Counted from the stretch's first letter, positions 1 through 8,424 are shown. The stretch: DNA of 18,120 nt from Syntrophomonadaceae bacterium (GCA_012840625.1 DUSB01000159.1:1-18120); one strand, 5' to 3'. A program made the numbers and translations. The notes: generated by a model not told the origin, from the sequence alone.

Positions 1-123
1 ATCATAGCTATACCTCGCTTCACCTGCTCCCTATGCTTCTTGTTTATCCTAATATTACCTGAACTATATCCCCACTGCCAATAGCCCTTCGTATAAAATC
101 TTTATTAATTGATTCCCATAAGC

Positions 124-158
124 AGGAATAATTGGAAATATATAGAAATTATATTCCT
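124..158. promoter_or_regulatory. Imperfect inverted repeat upstream of the 389-residue gene
   Basis: AGGAATAATT at 124-133 is complementary to AATTATATTCCT at 147-158 apart from a two-base bulge, and it ends about 16 bases before the Shine-Dalgarno of the next gene. It could be an operator or a leader hairpin. The region is very AT-rich, so chance is possible. No convincing -35/-10 pair was found next to it. Confidence 0.25.
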
Positions 159-189
159 AGTATTATTTTTTGAAAGGAAGGGTTTGTGC

Positions 190-1359
190 ATGCTTTTTAA
201 TCTTTTAGATAAGGTAGAAACCCACTATCTGGACATTTCTACCTTTATCAACTGCAGCCCGGAGCGAATCCTCTTCTATTATTACGATTCTTATCTTTAC
301 ATCAGCCTGGATACCTATACTCAAATGAAAGTATGGGCAGAAAATCATGCTGATACACCTGAATCGTGTTTAAATCAATGGCTGGACCTAATTGAAAATG
401 AACTGCAGAGCAGCGAAGACCTGGAAAGATTACAAGCCGCCGAGTATCTCGACGAAATCGGCCCTTATTATTACCTGCCCACCAACACCCGCTTCTTTTT
501 TCGTAACCTGGACATGAACGGAAAAGAATGCTTATCCTCCGTTGATTTTGGTCATTTATTTAATCTGGATAAAGCGGTGGAGGTAAATAAGGACCTCCAA
601 AAATATGCAAAAAGTCGCAAAAACCCTAAAAAAGCCAGCTCCGCCACCACCGCCCTGATCAAAGACCTGGAAATGTGTATACAGGCCCTGAACGAAATTA
701 ATCGCATCCATAAACACTGTCAATACCAGCAGACACTAATTGAGGAGCGCCAGCAGCTGCTCAAAAATGAAAATCTGGCTCCTTTACTACCTGATAATCC
801 CCCGGAAAAGCCCAGTAAGCCAGAGGAACCCGATTTATCTTTCAACAGTCTGCGTTCTTTATCTGTTTCCCGGGCGCGGCTGAAAGAATACGAAAAAAAA
901 TGCCGCCAATTCGGTCATGAATTAAAAAAATACCTGATTCAATACCGCGAATTTGAAAAGGCCTGTGAACGATACAAAGAAGCCATCCTCAATTGGCCAG
1001 CATATCAGGAAATGATCTTGGCTCGTTTTCAGAGCGACATCAGCATAGCCCAGGAAAAAATAAAATCAGCCAAGAAACTGCATGAAACATATCAGTTCAT
1101 TCTCTTAAAAAGCCCTGTACACCCGGATTATCACGACATCCAGATCCTGTCTAAATTTCAGCAGTACCTGCAAACAGGGCGGGCCAATGATCTGCAGGAC
1201 TGCATGAATCTCTATGAAGAAGAACAGCTTTGGATGGATATCAAGGCCAGCCAGCAGCGTATTGAAAACACCATTTACTTCATTCAGGGCGAAGGAGATT
1301 ATTCCGAACTGAACTCCCATTTAGCTCAAAAACTAGCAGCCGCGACTCAGGATGGTTAA
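190..1359 (+). CDS. Hypothetical coiled-coil protein, 389 residues
   Basis: I do not recognise this family. The frame is open from 109, but ATG 190 is the better start because AGGAAGG lies about eight bases before it, whereas 109 has no ribosome site. The N-terminal ~130 residues are rich in Tyr, Phe and Leu and look globular. The rest is highly charged and helical with many Lys, Glu and Gln (likely coiled coil), interrupted around residues 197-214 by a Pro/Glu/Lys-rich linker. There is no signal peptide or membrane segment, so it is probably cytoplasmic. It is convergent with the rhomboid gene: both stop codons share the TTAA at 1356-1359, and no terminator separates them. It stands alone on this strand, so context gives no function. 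That it is a real gene rests on length, codon pattern and ribosome site. Confidence 0.75.
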   Translation: MLFNLLDKVETHYLDISTFINCSPERILFYYYDSYLYISLDTYTQMKVWAENHADTPESCLNQWLDLIENELQSSEDLERLQAAEYLDEIGPYYYLPTNTRFFFRNLDMNGKECLSSVDFGHLFNLDKAVEVNKDLQKYAKSRKNPKKASSATTALIKDLEMCIQALNEINRIHKHCQYQQTLIEERQQLLKNENLAPLLPDNPPEKPSKPEEPDLSFNSLRSLSVSRARLKEYEKKCRQFGHELKKYLIQYREFEKACERYKEAILNWPAYQEMILARFQSDISIAQEKIKSAKKLHETYQFILLKSPVHPDYHDIQILSKFQQYLQTGRANDLQDCMNLYEEEQLWMDIKASQQRIENTIYFIQGEGDYSELNSHLAQKLAAATQDG

Positions 1360-2042
1360 TACCTATAAGGCTGGTCGTAAGAGTCGTGGTTCTTCAGAAA
1401 AAATCGGTACAGGACCATGCCGGCCACAAACCCTCCAAAATGTGCCCAGAAGGCAATCTGGTCCATACCGGCGGAAAAAAGGATGCCGGCGGCTCCGGCA
1501 TAAAACTGGTACAAAGCCCATATGCCTAGGTAAAGCACCGCCGGTATATTAAACAGAAAAAAGGGGGGAACAAAAGTAAGGATACGGGCATTCTTAAACA
1601 TCAGAAAATAAGCCCCCATTACTCCAGCTATCGCGCCGGAGGCACCCACCACCGGGATCTCACCACCACCGTACATTTGCGTGATAGCACAGTGAGTCAT
1701 CCCGGCCAGGATGCCCATTAAGAGGTAAAAAAGCAGAAAGCGACCCTTGCCCATCCGGTCCTCAACATTATCACCGAACAGCCATAGCATCCACATGTTT
1801 CCTATAACATGCATCCAGCTACCATGTAAAAAGGTAGAGCTGACAAAAGGCAGGTAAGCAAACAGACCCGCAAAGCCCTGCTCATAATGCTGAGGAATCA
1901 GCCCAAAGGTATAGATAAGGGCCCGCATGCCTTCCGGACCCAGAGTGGTTTGAAAAGAAAAAATATACAGGTTTAAAAAAATAATGCCTACCGTTACCAG
2001 TGGGAAATGATAGCTAGGCGTACTGTCTCGCAGTGGTATCAT
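1356..2042 (-). CDS. Rhomboid family intramembrane serine protease
   Basis: A 228-residue polytopic membrane protein of the rhomboid family, which cleaves transmembrane substrates inside the lipid bilayer. The family motifs are visible: HGSWMH with a following GNMWMLWLFG (residues 73-90), the catalytic serine in GASGAIAG (Ser135), and the catalytic histidine in AHFGGFVAG (His201). Six hydrophobic helices fit the basic bacterial rhomboid core, without an extra N-terminal domain. ATG 2042 is preceded by AAGGGG at a suitable distance. It is the last of three minus-strand genes, 57 bases after the coiled-coil protein and following the TauE permease, and may be co-transcribed with them. The substrate is unknown. 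Confidence in family and in both active-site residues is high. Confidence 0.93.
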   Translation of the reverse strand: MIPLRDSTPSYHFPLVTVGIIFLNLYIFSFQTTLGPEGMRALIYTFGLIPQHYEQGFAGLFAYLPFVSSTFLHGSWMHVIGNMWMLWLFGDNVEDRMGKGRFLLFYLLMGILAGMTHCAITQMYGGGEIPVVGASGAIAGVMGAYFLMFKNARILTFVPPFFLFNIPAVLYLGIWALYQFYAGAAGILFSAGMDQIAFWAHFGGFVAGMVLYRFFLKNHDSYDQPYRY

Positions 2043-2099
2043 AGCTTTAACCCCTTATCAATTATCTTATGTAATTCATATCAACCTGTATATCCCATA

Positions 2100-3914
2100 C
2101 TATATGTTTTTCATTTCAAGTTGCAAGAGAAGGTCAATGGCCCGATGAGCACAGTAGCGCATATCCAGCAGATCGCTTTCGTTTTCCAGCGGCAGAGGGG
2201 CACTTTTGAGCGGATGAATACATTTGTTGCGGAGCTGGTAAATACACAGCAGCATACCCAATAACAAACATTCTGCCTCTTCCAGCTCCTCCTCATCCTG
2301 TTCCAGCAAACGAACGAACAGCATCCAGGCAGCCTGATTAAGATTATCCGGCCGTTTTTTTATGTAGGGACTATTACAAAAATAATAAAACTGTTGAGGA
2401 TAGATATCCTCCAGATGTGGAAGCAGCTGCGCATTGTCCCTTTCTACGGCAGCCATAACCTGCTGCCAGTAGGCATCAAATTCTCCCTTTTTGACCTGTT
2501 CTTTTATCTTTCTCTTTTTATTCAAGTGAGTTTCCTGCAAGCGAATACTTTTTATCGCCAGAGCCTCAATCGGACGCACAAATAACAACAGCACACAGGA
2601 TTTTTCCACTACCTCCGACAGCTTTTCTCCTGCGTAAACCTGGTAAACAATCTCCGCCTCCAGCAGCAATTTATATAAAAGCATACTGGCCGGTGATTGA
2701 ACCAGATTGTTCAATAGCGGAATATCTTCCTGCAGCTTCTCGCCCAGGTACTGCACCACATCTTCGCTTACATTTTCCAGCACCCGATCTTTCACCGCTG
2801 TCAATTGCTCATCAATATCCAGCCAGCGCTTTTCCAGCAGGATATCCTGCCAGGCCAAGCTCACCATCAGCTCATTGGCCTGTTCCTTGAAACTCTTCAC
2901 CTTATGCTGCGAATCTCTTAAACGCCTAATAGCCAGGCTGTTTTCACCGCTGAACTCATCGATCAGCATGTCAATCATTTCTTCGATATCCTTAAAGATC
3001 GTTAAAAGACGCAGAGCTCCCTTCTGCATCTGCCCTACCACATCGGCCAATATATTCTCCACGTCTCCTATCAGTGCATCTTCAAAATAAGACAGGCGAG
3101 CCTGTACCGATTTTTCAATCACCACCGCAAACTGCTCACCTAGTTTGTCAATATTAAGATACTCCAGAATGTCAAAACCTTCCTCGCTGTTCTTGACCTG
3201 TTCCAGTAAAAGATGCCGCACATAATCATAGAACAGATCCTTTTCCCTTTCCATACTCTTTTTTAATTCTTCCGATTTTTCCTCAATACTCCGGTCAATA
3301 CGCTTATCATCTTTTTCCTGTGCACTCTGAATGTCCCAGGCAGTTTGCTGCAACACATCCAGATCATCCTCCAGCTTCTGGCTGAACTTCATTTTGCTTT
3401 CACTGATACTGTTCACCAGCTGGATAATAATATGAATCTCACTGATACCCTCCTGCAGCCTCTGCAGGTAAGCCTGACTATCCTCCCACAGCCAGCTCAA
3501 CCCCCGTTTATAATCCTCCCGAATCTCCTCAATAACAGGCTGGGTAATGCGATCAATCTCCTGGACAAAAAGCTCATCACACAGCGGCCGGATCTCCTCC
3601 ATTATTCTTTCTATTTCACTATCAATCTCTTCTGCTGCTGCTTCCTCCTGAGAGCGGGGAAGAAGCAGCAGCAAGCCTAGAATTCCAGCTATCCCAATGA
3701 GAAGACATAAAACCAGGTTACCCCATTTAAAACCATACCCCATCGTAAGGAGCACGAAAATGTTTAATGCCACCAGTATCCAAATACCCATCCATATAGC
3801 TGCATTATCGGCTAAATTTTGCTTCAGTTTTTCCCACCAATCCACATCATTACACCCCTGCCTTATACAAAGCTCTTTATATCCTATATCGATGGGTAGA
3901 AAGAAAAGCTTCAT
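2100..3914 (-). CDS. Membrane-anchored coiled-coil protein, 604 residues, unknown function
   Basis: Not assigned to a family. Two hydrophobic segments (about residues 39-60 and 65-86) form a membrane hairpin. A long Glu/Lys-rich helical region (about 90-290) follows, likely coiled coil, then a mainly helical C-terminal half with no catalytic motif I can name. Around residues 345-370 the stretch SLAWQDILLEKRW resembles the helical 'LQFQDI..QR' pattern of chemotaxis-type signalling proteins. That likeness is weak and is only an observation. ATG 3914 has GGGAGA six bases upstream. An alternative GTG at 3845, behind AGGGG, would remove 23 residues and start just before the membrane hairpin. It lies 21 bases downstream of the TauE gene and 57 bases upstream of rhomboid, so the three probably form an operon. 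Confidence 0.8.
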   Translation of the reverse strand: MKLFFLPIDIGYKELCIRQGCNDVDWWEKLKQNLADNAAIWMGIWILVALNIFVLLTMGYGFKWGNLVLCLLIGIAGILGLLLLLPRSQEEAAAEEIDSEIERIMEEIRPLCDELFVQEIDRITQPVIEEIREDYKRGLSWLWEDSQAYLQRLQEGISEIHIIIQLVNSISESKMKFSQKLEDDLDVLQQTAWDIQSAQEKDDKRIDRSIEEKSEELKKSMEREKDLFYDYVRHLLLEQVKNSEEGFDILEYLNIDKLGEQFAVVIEKSVQARLSYFEDALIGDVENILADVVGQMQKGALRLLTIFKDIEEMIDMLIDEFSGENSLAIRRLRDSQHKVKSFKEQANELMVSLAWQDILLEKRWLDIDEQLTAVKDRVLENVSEDVVQYLGEKLQEDIPLLNNLVQSPASMLLYKLLLEAEIVYQVYAGEKLSEVVEKSCVLLLFVRPIEALAIKSIRLQETHLNKKRKIKEQVKKGEFDAYWQQVMAAVERDNAQLLPHLEDIYPQQFYYFCNSPYIKKRPDNLNQAAWMLFVRLLEQDEEELEEAECLLLGMLLCIYQLRNKCIHPLKSAPLPLENESDLLDMRYCAHRAIDLLLQLEMKNI

Positions 3915-3935
3915 TGATTTTCTCCCGCCAGATAT

Positions 3936-4712
3936 TTAAAACCAGACCTGCAGATAATCCAGCGCCACCAGGAAAAAAACCAGGGTAAAAAGAATATTCA
4001 TCAGCAGTACCGATAAATGACGTGATACCAGCACTCCAAACTGTGCCCCAATAGCGGTACCCAGCCCCAGCAGCAAACCAGGTATCAGGCAGACAAAACC
4101 CTGGCTCCATTTGATTATAGCCCCCACTAGGGTGATAGGAAACATAGCGGTCATGGTCGTACCCACCGCCAGATGAGGTACCACCCCAAAAAAGAACATC
4201 AAAGCCGGTACCATGATAAAACCGCCACCCACACCCAGGATGCCGGTCAGCGTTCCAGTGACTAATCCCAGCAAAAAAAAGCCCCACCAGGGTGCAGTCT
4301 GCTTCCATTCTTTCGCTTGCTCTGGTTGAGGATTTTTCCACAAACTGTAGCTCTGCTGTCCCATTCGCACGGTCATAAAAAGAAATAAAATTCCCAGGAT
4401 ACCCTGTAATATATCCGTATTCGTACTTAAATAAGCAGCAAAAACATAGGAACCTATCAGTACCCCTGCAATACCCCCGGCGCCCATAAATAAAGCTTCT
4501 CTAAACAGCACATGCCCGGCACGGTAATGTCCCTGAGAGGCTGAAAGAGAAGTGAAAACAATGGCCACCAGAGTTGTCCCTACAGCCATGACTGCATCAT
4601 AAGCAAAAAATATATTTAAAGCCGGGAGCATGATGACCCCGCCCCCCAGACCTAAAATAGCCCCAAGTATTCCCGCTGCCAAACCAGTTACTAATAAAAT
4701 TATAATATTCAA
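3936..4712 (-). CDS. TauE/SafE family (DUF81) membrane permease
   Basis: A 258-residue polytopic membrane protein of the TauE/SafE family, whose members are associated with export or uptake of sulfite, sulfoacetate and other organosulfur or C2 anions. The two family repeats are clear: GAILGLGGGVIMLPAL near the N-terminus and GILGVGGGFIMVPAL in the middle, each opening a bundle of roughly four helices. The start is TTG at 4712, with AGGGAG eight bases upstream; the nearby ATG is out of frame and stops at once. The downstream coiled-coil gene follows after 21 bases. Upstream, a terminator isolates it from the flavodiiron gene, so it should have its own promoter in 4713-4804, which I could not define. 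The substrate cannot be deduced here. Confidence 0.92.
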   Translation of the reverse strand: MNIIILLVTGLAAGILGAILGLGGGVIMLPALNIFFAYDAVMAVGTTLVAIVFTSLSASQGHYRAGHVLFREALFMGAGGIAGVLIGSYVFAAYLSTNTDILQGILGILFLFMTVRMGQQSYSLWKNPQPEQAKEWKQTAPWWGFFLLGLVTGTLTGILGVGGGFIMVPALMFFFGVVPHLAVGTTMTAMFPITLVGAIIKWSQGFVCLIPGLLLGLGTAIGAQFGVLVSRHLSVLLMNILFTLVFFLVALDYLQVWF

Positions 4713-4804
4713 TATGCCATCTCCCTATTCTTTTCCACTTTATCACAGGGGCTCCAACCATATACTGTAGTATTGAAGAATAAATATGTCCTTTTTACTT
4801 TAAC

Positions 4805-4841
4805 AAAAAGCCCGGCTCAGCACAAAGCTAGAACCGGGCTT
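4805..4841 (-). terminator. Rho-independent terminator of the flavodiiron fusion gene
   Basis: An 8-bp perfect stem AAGCCCGG/CCGGGCTT (4808-4815 with 4834-4841) is followed, on the minus strand, by a T-run given by the A-run at 4805-4809. It sits 23 bases after the flavodiiron stop codon, so it should end that transcript before the TauE gene. Confidence 0.88.
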
Positions 4842-4863
4842 AGCTGCCAGTATTTTACCGGAT

Positions 4864-7485
4864 TTAATCAAACACCGGATCGAACATTTCCCTGCCCGCT
4901 CCACAAACCGGACACTCATCGGGTGGTTCGGGTCCTTCATGGATATAACCACATACACGGCATTTCCATTTATTCGTTACCCTCCTGCCACTTTTATCCC
5001 GGCCAATGTTGCGCATTGATTCACCGGTATCCACCCGGGGGGCAATGATGATCTCACCCACCAGCACACCATCTTTAAGGAAACTCTTCTTATAGAAATT
5101 TTCTTTAGGATCATAGGTTTCCGTAATCCTTGCTTCCTCTGGTGAAACATTTACATCACCAATAGAAAATAGTTCCATATCAAAGGCAATCAAGAGGGTG
5201 GAAATAATAGGCTGTTTATATTCCACCCAATCCCCGGCTGCAGCTGCACCAGCCACCTTGCCCATCTCCGTTGCCACCGGCCACAATCCGATTAACTTAT
5301 CATTATATTGCGCCACATCACCAGCAGCATATACATTTGCAGCACTGGTACGCATAGCCGCATCCACTACGATACCTTTATCAACATGCAAACCCGCATC
5401 CTGAGCCAGAGCAACATTCGGTCTGACACCGGTAGAAAGCAGAACCAGATCAGCTTCCAGCACTTCGCCGCTGGAAATCTTTACCCCGGTGACGGCCTCA
5501 TCACCCAGAATCTCTTCGGTAGAAACACCTAGGCACAGCCTAACGCCTTTAGATTCTATAATCTTCTGCAGACGCTGGGAAGAAGATTCATCCAGCTGCC
5601 GCGGCATAATCCGTTCCATAAACTCAACCACAGTCACTTCCAGGCCGGCAGAAACCATGGCCCAAACGGCCTCCAGTCCCAGAACCCCTCCGCCTACTAC
5701 CACTGCCTTCCTGGCATCCTTAATGGCCGCTTTCAGCAGCTCGGCATCCACCATGCTGCGCAGAGCATAAACACCCTCTTTATCCGCACCCTTAATGGGA
5801 GGAATATTAGAATGCGCCCCGGTAGCCAGAATCAGCTTATCGTAGTTCAGGTTCTCCCCATTTTCCAGGATCAGCATTTTACTGGCAGTATCCAACGCTG
5901 TCACCCGGGTCTGAACCCGAACCTCCACTTTGTTTTCCTCATACCAGACATCATCATATATATAGACCCGATCTGGCGGCAGCTCCTCGGTAAGATATGC
6001 CGATAGAACCGGCCGGTAATACGGCTTATATGCTTCCTCGGTCAGCATGGTAACACTGGCGGTTGCATTGCGCTGCCGAATGGCATTGGCCGCTGAAAGA
6101 GCTGCAATCCCACCCCCGACAATGACAAAATGCTCCTCGGTATCGTTGGTAAACTCGTCCTCCAGATCTTCGCGCACAAAGTTTTCCGAACCTACACCAC
6201 AGGCCGGGCACACCTCAGGCGGCTCTTCTCCCTCAAAAATATATCCACATACCAGACAGCGCCATTTGGTTTTTGACGGATCCTGATTCCTCTCTACCAG
6301 TACCTTCCCGAAATCCATACCAAAGGTAAAGGCATCCTCCAGCTCTTTTTCCGAAGGCTTAAAACGAATCCGCAGACCCGGCAGCACAGTCATACGCAGG
6401 GCATTTAAGCGTGCTTCAATATTGGGAACCGCCTCCCCACTCCAGCCGTAAGCTCCAAAAGCAGCCGCCACCTTGCCGGCATGAGTAACAGGTGATAAGC
6501 GGGTCAAAATATCCCAGATAGGCGGCAGCGCATCACCATTAATGGTGGGAGAACCGATCAGCAGCCCCTCAGCAGTATCAATCTCTGCCAGCACTTCCTC
6601 CAGTTCCGTCTCCACCAGATCATATTTTTTAATATTAAAATCTGCAATCATGCTCAAGCCTTCCACGATGCTGTCGGCTATCATCCCGGTATAACCATAA
6701 GCAGATACAAAAGGCATGACGATTTTAAGGCGCTCATCCTCATCTTTAACCACCGGAGCAGCCCATTCCCGATAGAGATTTATATAATAATCTAAATTGC
6801 TGCGTAGCACCGGACCATGACCAGGACAGATCATATCATAATCCAGACCATCAATCTTTTCCAACGCCTCCAAAACATAAGGCTTAAAGGGACTTATAAT
6901 AACATCAAAATAATACTTATAAGCATCCTCAATATCCCGGTCAATTAAATCATTAAACAAACGCTCATCGGAAAAATGACAGCCAAAAGAATCACAGGTA
7001 AAAAGGATCTTGTCTTCTTTTAAATAGCTGTATATGGAATCCGGCCAGTGCAAAAAGGGCGCACTGATAAATTCAATGGTTTTGTCCCCCAGTTCCAGTA
7101 CATCCCCATCCTCTACCTCCCTGTAATTAAATTTAAGGTTGGTAATCTCTTTTAGAAAAGTAATGGCCGTGGGACTTCCCAGGACCTGCAGTCCGGGAAT
7201 CTTTTGCAGCAGCATTGCCACTGAACCAGCATGATCTGGTTCAGTATGATTCATAATCAAATAATCAATCTCATTTAAATCCACTACCTTTTCCAGATCA
7301 GTAATAAATTCATCAAAAAACTGATCCTTTACGGTTTCAATCAAGGCTGTTTTTTCGCTGCCTTTTACCAGATAGGCATTATAACTGGTTCCGTATTCTG
7401 TCTTCATGACTATATCGAAAATTTCCAAATCAGGATCCTGAACACCAACCCAATAAACCCGGTCACGAATCTTAATAGCTTCCAT
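4864..7485 (-). CDS. Flavodiiron protein fused to rubredoxin, NAD(P)H:rubredoxin oxidoreductase and a second rubredoxin
   Basis: An 873-residue single-chain oxygen (or NO/peroxide) reductase. Residues 1-250 are the metallo-beta-lactamase diiron domain, with ligands His80, Glu82, Asp84, His85 (HTEPDHAG), His146, Asp165 and His223. Residues 255-400 are the FMN-binding flavodoxin domain. Residues 407-436 are a short-spaced rubredoxin with CLVC and CPAC. Residues 452-820 are an FAD/NAD(P)H pyridine-nucleotide reductase, with VGGGIAALSAA, the NAD(P)H-site VVVGGGVLGLEA and YAAGDVA. Residues 839-873 are a second short-spaced rubredoxin with CRVC and CPVC. Electrons can thus pass from NAD(P)H through FAD, rubredoxin and FMN to diiron in one protein. 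Related fusions occur in Clostridia (the extended flavodiiron classification with a built-in reductase); the terminal second rubredoxin is the less common part. AGGGA precedes ATG 7485. A strong promoter and palindromes lie upstream. Confidence 0.95.
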   Translation of the reverse strand: MEAIKIRDRVYWVGVQDPDLEIFDIVMKTEYGTSYNAYLVKGSEKTALIETVKDQFFDEFITDLEKVVDLNEIDYLIMNHTEPDHAGSVAMLLQKIPGLQVLGSPTAITFLKEITNLKFNYREVEDGDVLELGDKTIEFISAPFLHWPDSIYSYLKEDKILFTCDSFGCHFSDERLFNDLIDRDIEDAYKYYFDVIISPFKPYVLEALEKIDGLDYDMICPGHGPVLRSNLDYYINLYREWAAPVVKDEDERLKIVMPFVSAYGYTGMIADSIVEGLSMIADFNIKKYDLVETELEEVLAEIDTAEGLLIGSPTINGDALPPIWDILTRLSPVTHAGKVAAAFGAYGWSGEAVPNIEARLNALRMTVLPGLRIRFKPSEKELEDAFTFGMDFGKVLVERNQDPSKTKWRCLVCGYIFEGEEPPEVCPACGVGSENFVREDLEDEFTNDTEEHFVIVGGGIAALSAANAIRQRNATASVTMLTEEAYKPYYRPVLSAYLTEELPPDRVYIYDDVWYEENKVEVRVQTRVTALDTASKMLILENGENLNYDKLILATGAHSNIPPIKGADKEGVYALRSMVDAELLKAAIKDARKAVVVGGGVLGLEAVWAMVSAGLEVTVVEFMERIMPRQLDESSSQRLQKIIESKGVRLCLGVSTEEILGDEAVTGVKISSGEVLEADLVLLSTGVRPNVALAQDAGLHVDKGIVVDAAMRTSAANVYAAGDVAQYNDKLIGLWPVATEMGKVAGAAAAGDWVEYKQPIISTLLIAFDMELFSIGDVNVSPEEARITETYDPKENFYKKSFLKDGVLVGEIIIAPRVDTGESMRNIGRDKSGRRVTNKWKCRVCGYIHEGPEPPDECPVCGAGREMFDPVFD

Positions 7486-7501
7486 TTATATCCCTCCCGG
7501 T

Positions 7502-7518
7502 TTTGTAATGGTTACAAA
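7502..7518. promoter_or_regulatory. Palindrome in the flavodiiron 5' leader
   Basis: TTTGTAA-TGG-TTACAAA is a perfect 7-bp inverted repeat with a 3-bp centre, 17 bases upstream of the flavodiiron ATG and downstream of its predicted transcription start. It has the form of a dimeric repressor operator. It does not match the Rex, PerR or Fur consensus as I know them. Confidence 0.45.
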
Positions 7519-7533
7519 TTGAAATATTTACAA

Positions 7534-7574
7534 AGTACGTACTTCTATGATAAAGCATCATATTTAAATTTCAA
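7534..7574 (-). promoter_or_regulatory. Promoter of the flavodiiron gene with a 12-bp palindrome at the start site
   Basis: On the minus strand, TTGAAA (7574-7569) and TATCAT (7552-7547) are separated by 16 bp, each matching the sigma-A hexamer at five of six positions. Transcription should start near 7540, which falls inside the perfect palindrome AAGTACGTACTT (7534-7545). A protein bound there would block RNA polymerase, so repression is the natural reading. The regulator is not identifiable from the sequence. Confidence 0.6.
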
Positions 7575-7716
7575 GTTTTTTCCCCCGGGCTAAACTAAAA
7601 TAATGGTGTTACCACCAGCAAGCAAAATATAAGCCCTTTTCCCTTTATTATTATGGCTTTTTTGACAGCTGCATAATAAACTAGGCGTAGGAATATTTGA
7701 ATCGAGGTGTATTTTA

Positions 7717-8196
7717 TTGTCCAGTCAAAACATTAACAAACGTACCAGCCTGGGAATCCTGGTAGTGCTCTTGCTCACTGTTTTACTTGCTTGGTTTTTC
7801 ATCGATACCGGCTCCTGGTACCAGTCTCTAATCAAGCCTGCCTTTCAAGCACCTGGCTGGCTGCTGGTTTCGATATGGATCGTGCTGCTGATCTGCATCG
7901 GTATAGCCTCCTATCTGGTAATAATGGGGAACTCCCCTCTTAAACAGCGCATCCTGGTCCTGTATGGAATTAATCTGGCTCTCAGCGTACTATGGTTTTT
8001 TCTATTCTTCACCCTTCAGCATCCACTGCTGGCTTTCTTCATCATCATGATTATCTGGGCCAGCACAGCCGCTATGATCGCAACCAGCAGCCCCGTATCA
8101 GAAAAAACAGTTCGGCTCCTGCTTCCTTACCTCCTATGGATTACTTATGTAGGAGTGCTCAACCACTCCATTATCATGCTGAATTCCTTATGGTAA
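7717..8196 (+). CDS. tspO: TspO/MBR family membrane protein
   Basis: A 159-residue protein with five predicted membrane helices, the TspO/MBR (translocator protein / benzodiazepine receptor) fold. Family landmarks are visible: WYQSLIKPAFQAPGW after the first helix (compare the usual WY..L..P.F.PP.W), the aromatic-rich VLWFFLFF in the third helix, and LLPYLLWITYVGVLN in the last helix. Members bind tetrapyrroles or related hydrophobic ligands and act in stress or oxygen/light responses; the ligand here is unknown. The start is TTG at 7717 with GAGGTG seven bases upstream. A TTGACA at 7662 could be its -35, but no convincing -10 follows. It diverges from the oxygen-reducing flavodiiron gene, a suggestive oxidative-stress pairing, and precedes the hydrogenase genes by 228 bases without an obvious terminator. 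Confidence 0.85.
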   Translation: MSSQNINKRTSLGILVVLLLTVLLAWFFIDTGSWYQSLIKPAFQAPGWLLVSIWIVLLICIGIASYLVIMGNSPLKQRILVLYGINLALSVLWFFLFFTLQHPLLAFFIIMIIWASTAAMIATSSPVSEKTVRLLLPYLLWITYVGVLNHSIIMLNSLW

Positions 8197-8340
8197 CAGA
8201 TATTAGGCCCGGAGCTGCCGTACAGCCTGAATTTAATCATATTTACATCTAAATTTACCATCCCAAAAATTTTGTCATCCAGTAAATACAATGATTTCTA
8301 TTGAACTTTTACTTATTTTTACATAAAACGTATATGCATC

Positions 8341-8372
8341 CATTGCACTTGTTTTGTTTCTTATTTGCAATG
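8341..8372. promoter_or_regulatory. Inverted repeat upstream of hydC
   Basis: CATTGCA (8341-8347) and TGCAATG (8366-8372) form a perfect 7-bp inverted repeat spaced by 18 bp, in the 228-bp gap before hydC. A weak possible promoter, TTGAAC (8301) with TAAAAC (8324), lies just upstream, which would place the repeat near or below the start site. It could be a regulatory site for the hydrogenase operon. It is not the Rex consensus, and chance is not excluded. Confidence 0.3.
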
Positions 8373-8424
8373 TTGAAGTGTGGAGCCAAGGAGTGTGAAT
8401 AAAAGAAAAAGGAGGTAAGGTTGG

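Noticed and set aside
1..108. Minus-strand open stretch of about 35 codons at the left edge, rich in Lys, Arg, Tyr and Trp.
   Set aside because: It has no start codon within reach, runs off the window and resembles no family I can name; too little to call a gene.
109..189. N-terminal extension of the 389-residue protein, including a hydrophobic stretch like a signal peptide.
   Set aside because: No ribosome site precedes position 109, and the hydrophobic stretch comes from AT-rich leader DNA before a good ribosome site at about 175.
3877..4341. Minus-strand 154-codon frame overlapping the TauE gene.
   Set aside because: It is a shadow frame: the overlapping frame has clear TauE/SafE repeats and this one has no domain.
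4762..4773. Small palindrome ATACT-GT-AGTAT upstream of the TauE gene.
   Set aside because: Arms of five bases in AT-rich DNA with no promoter to anchor it; easily chance.
8197..8260. Terminator after tspO.
   Set aside because: Only a 4-bp AGGC/GCCT pairing without a T-run is present.
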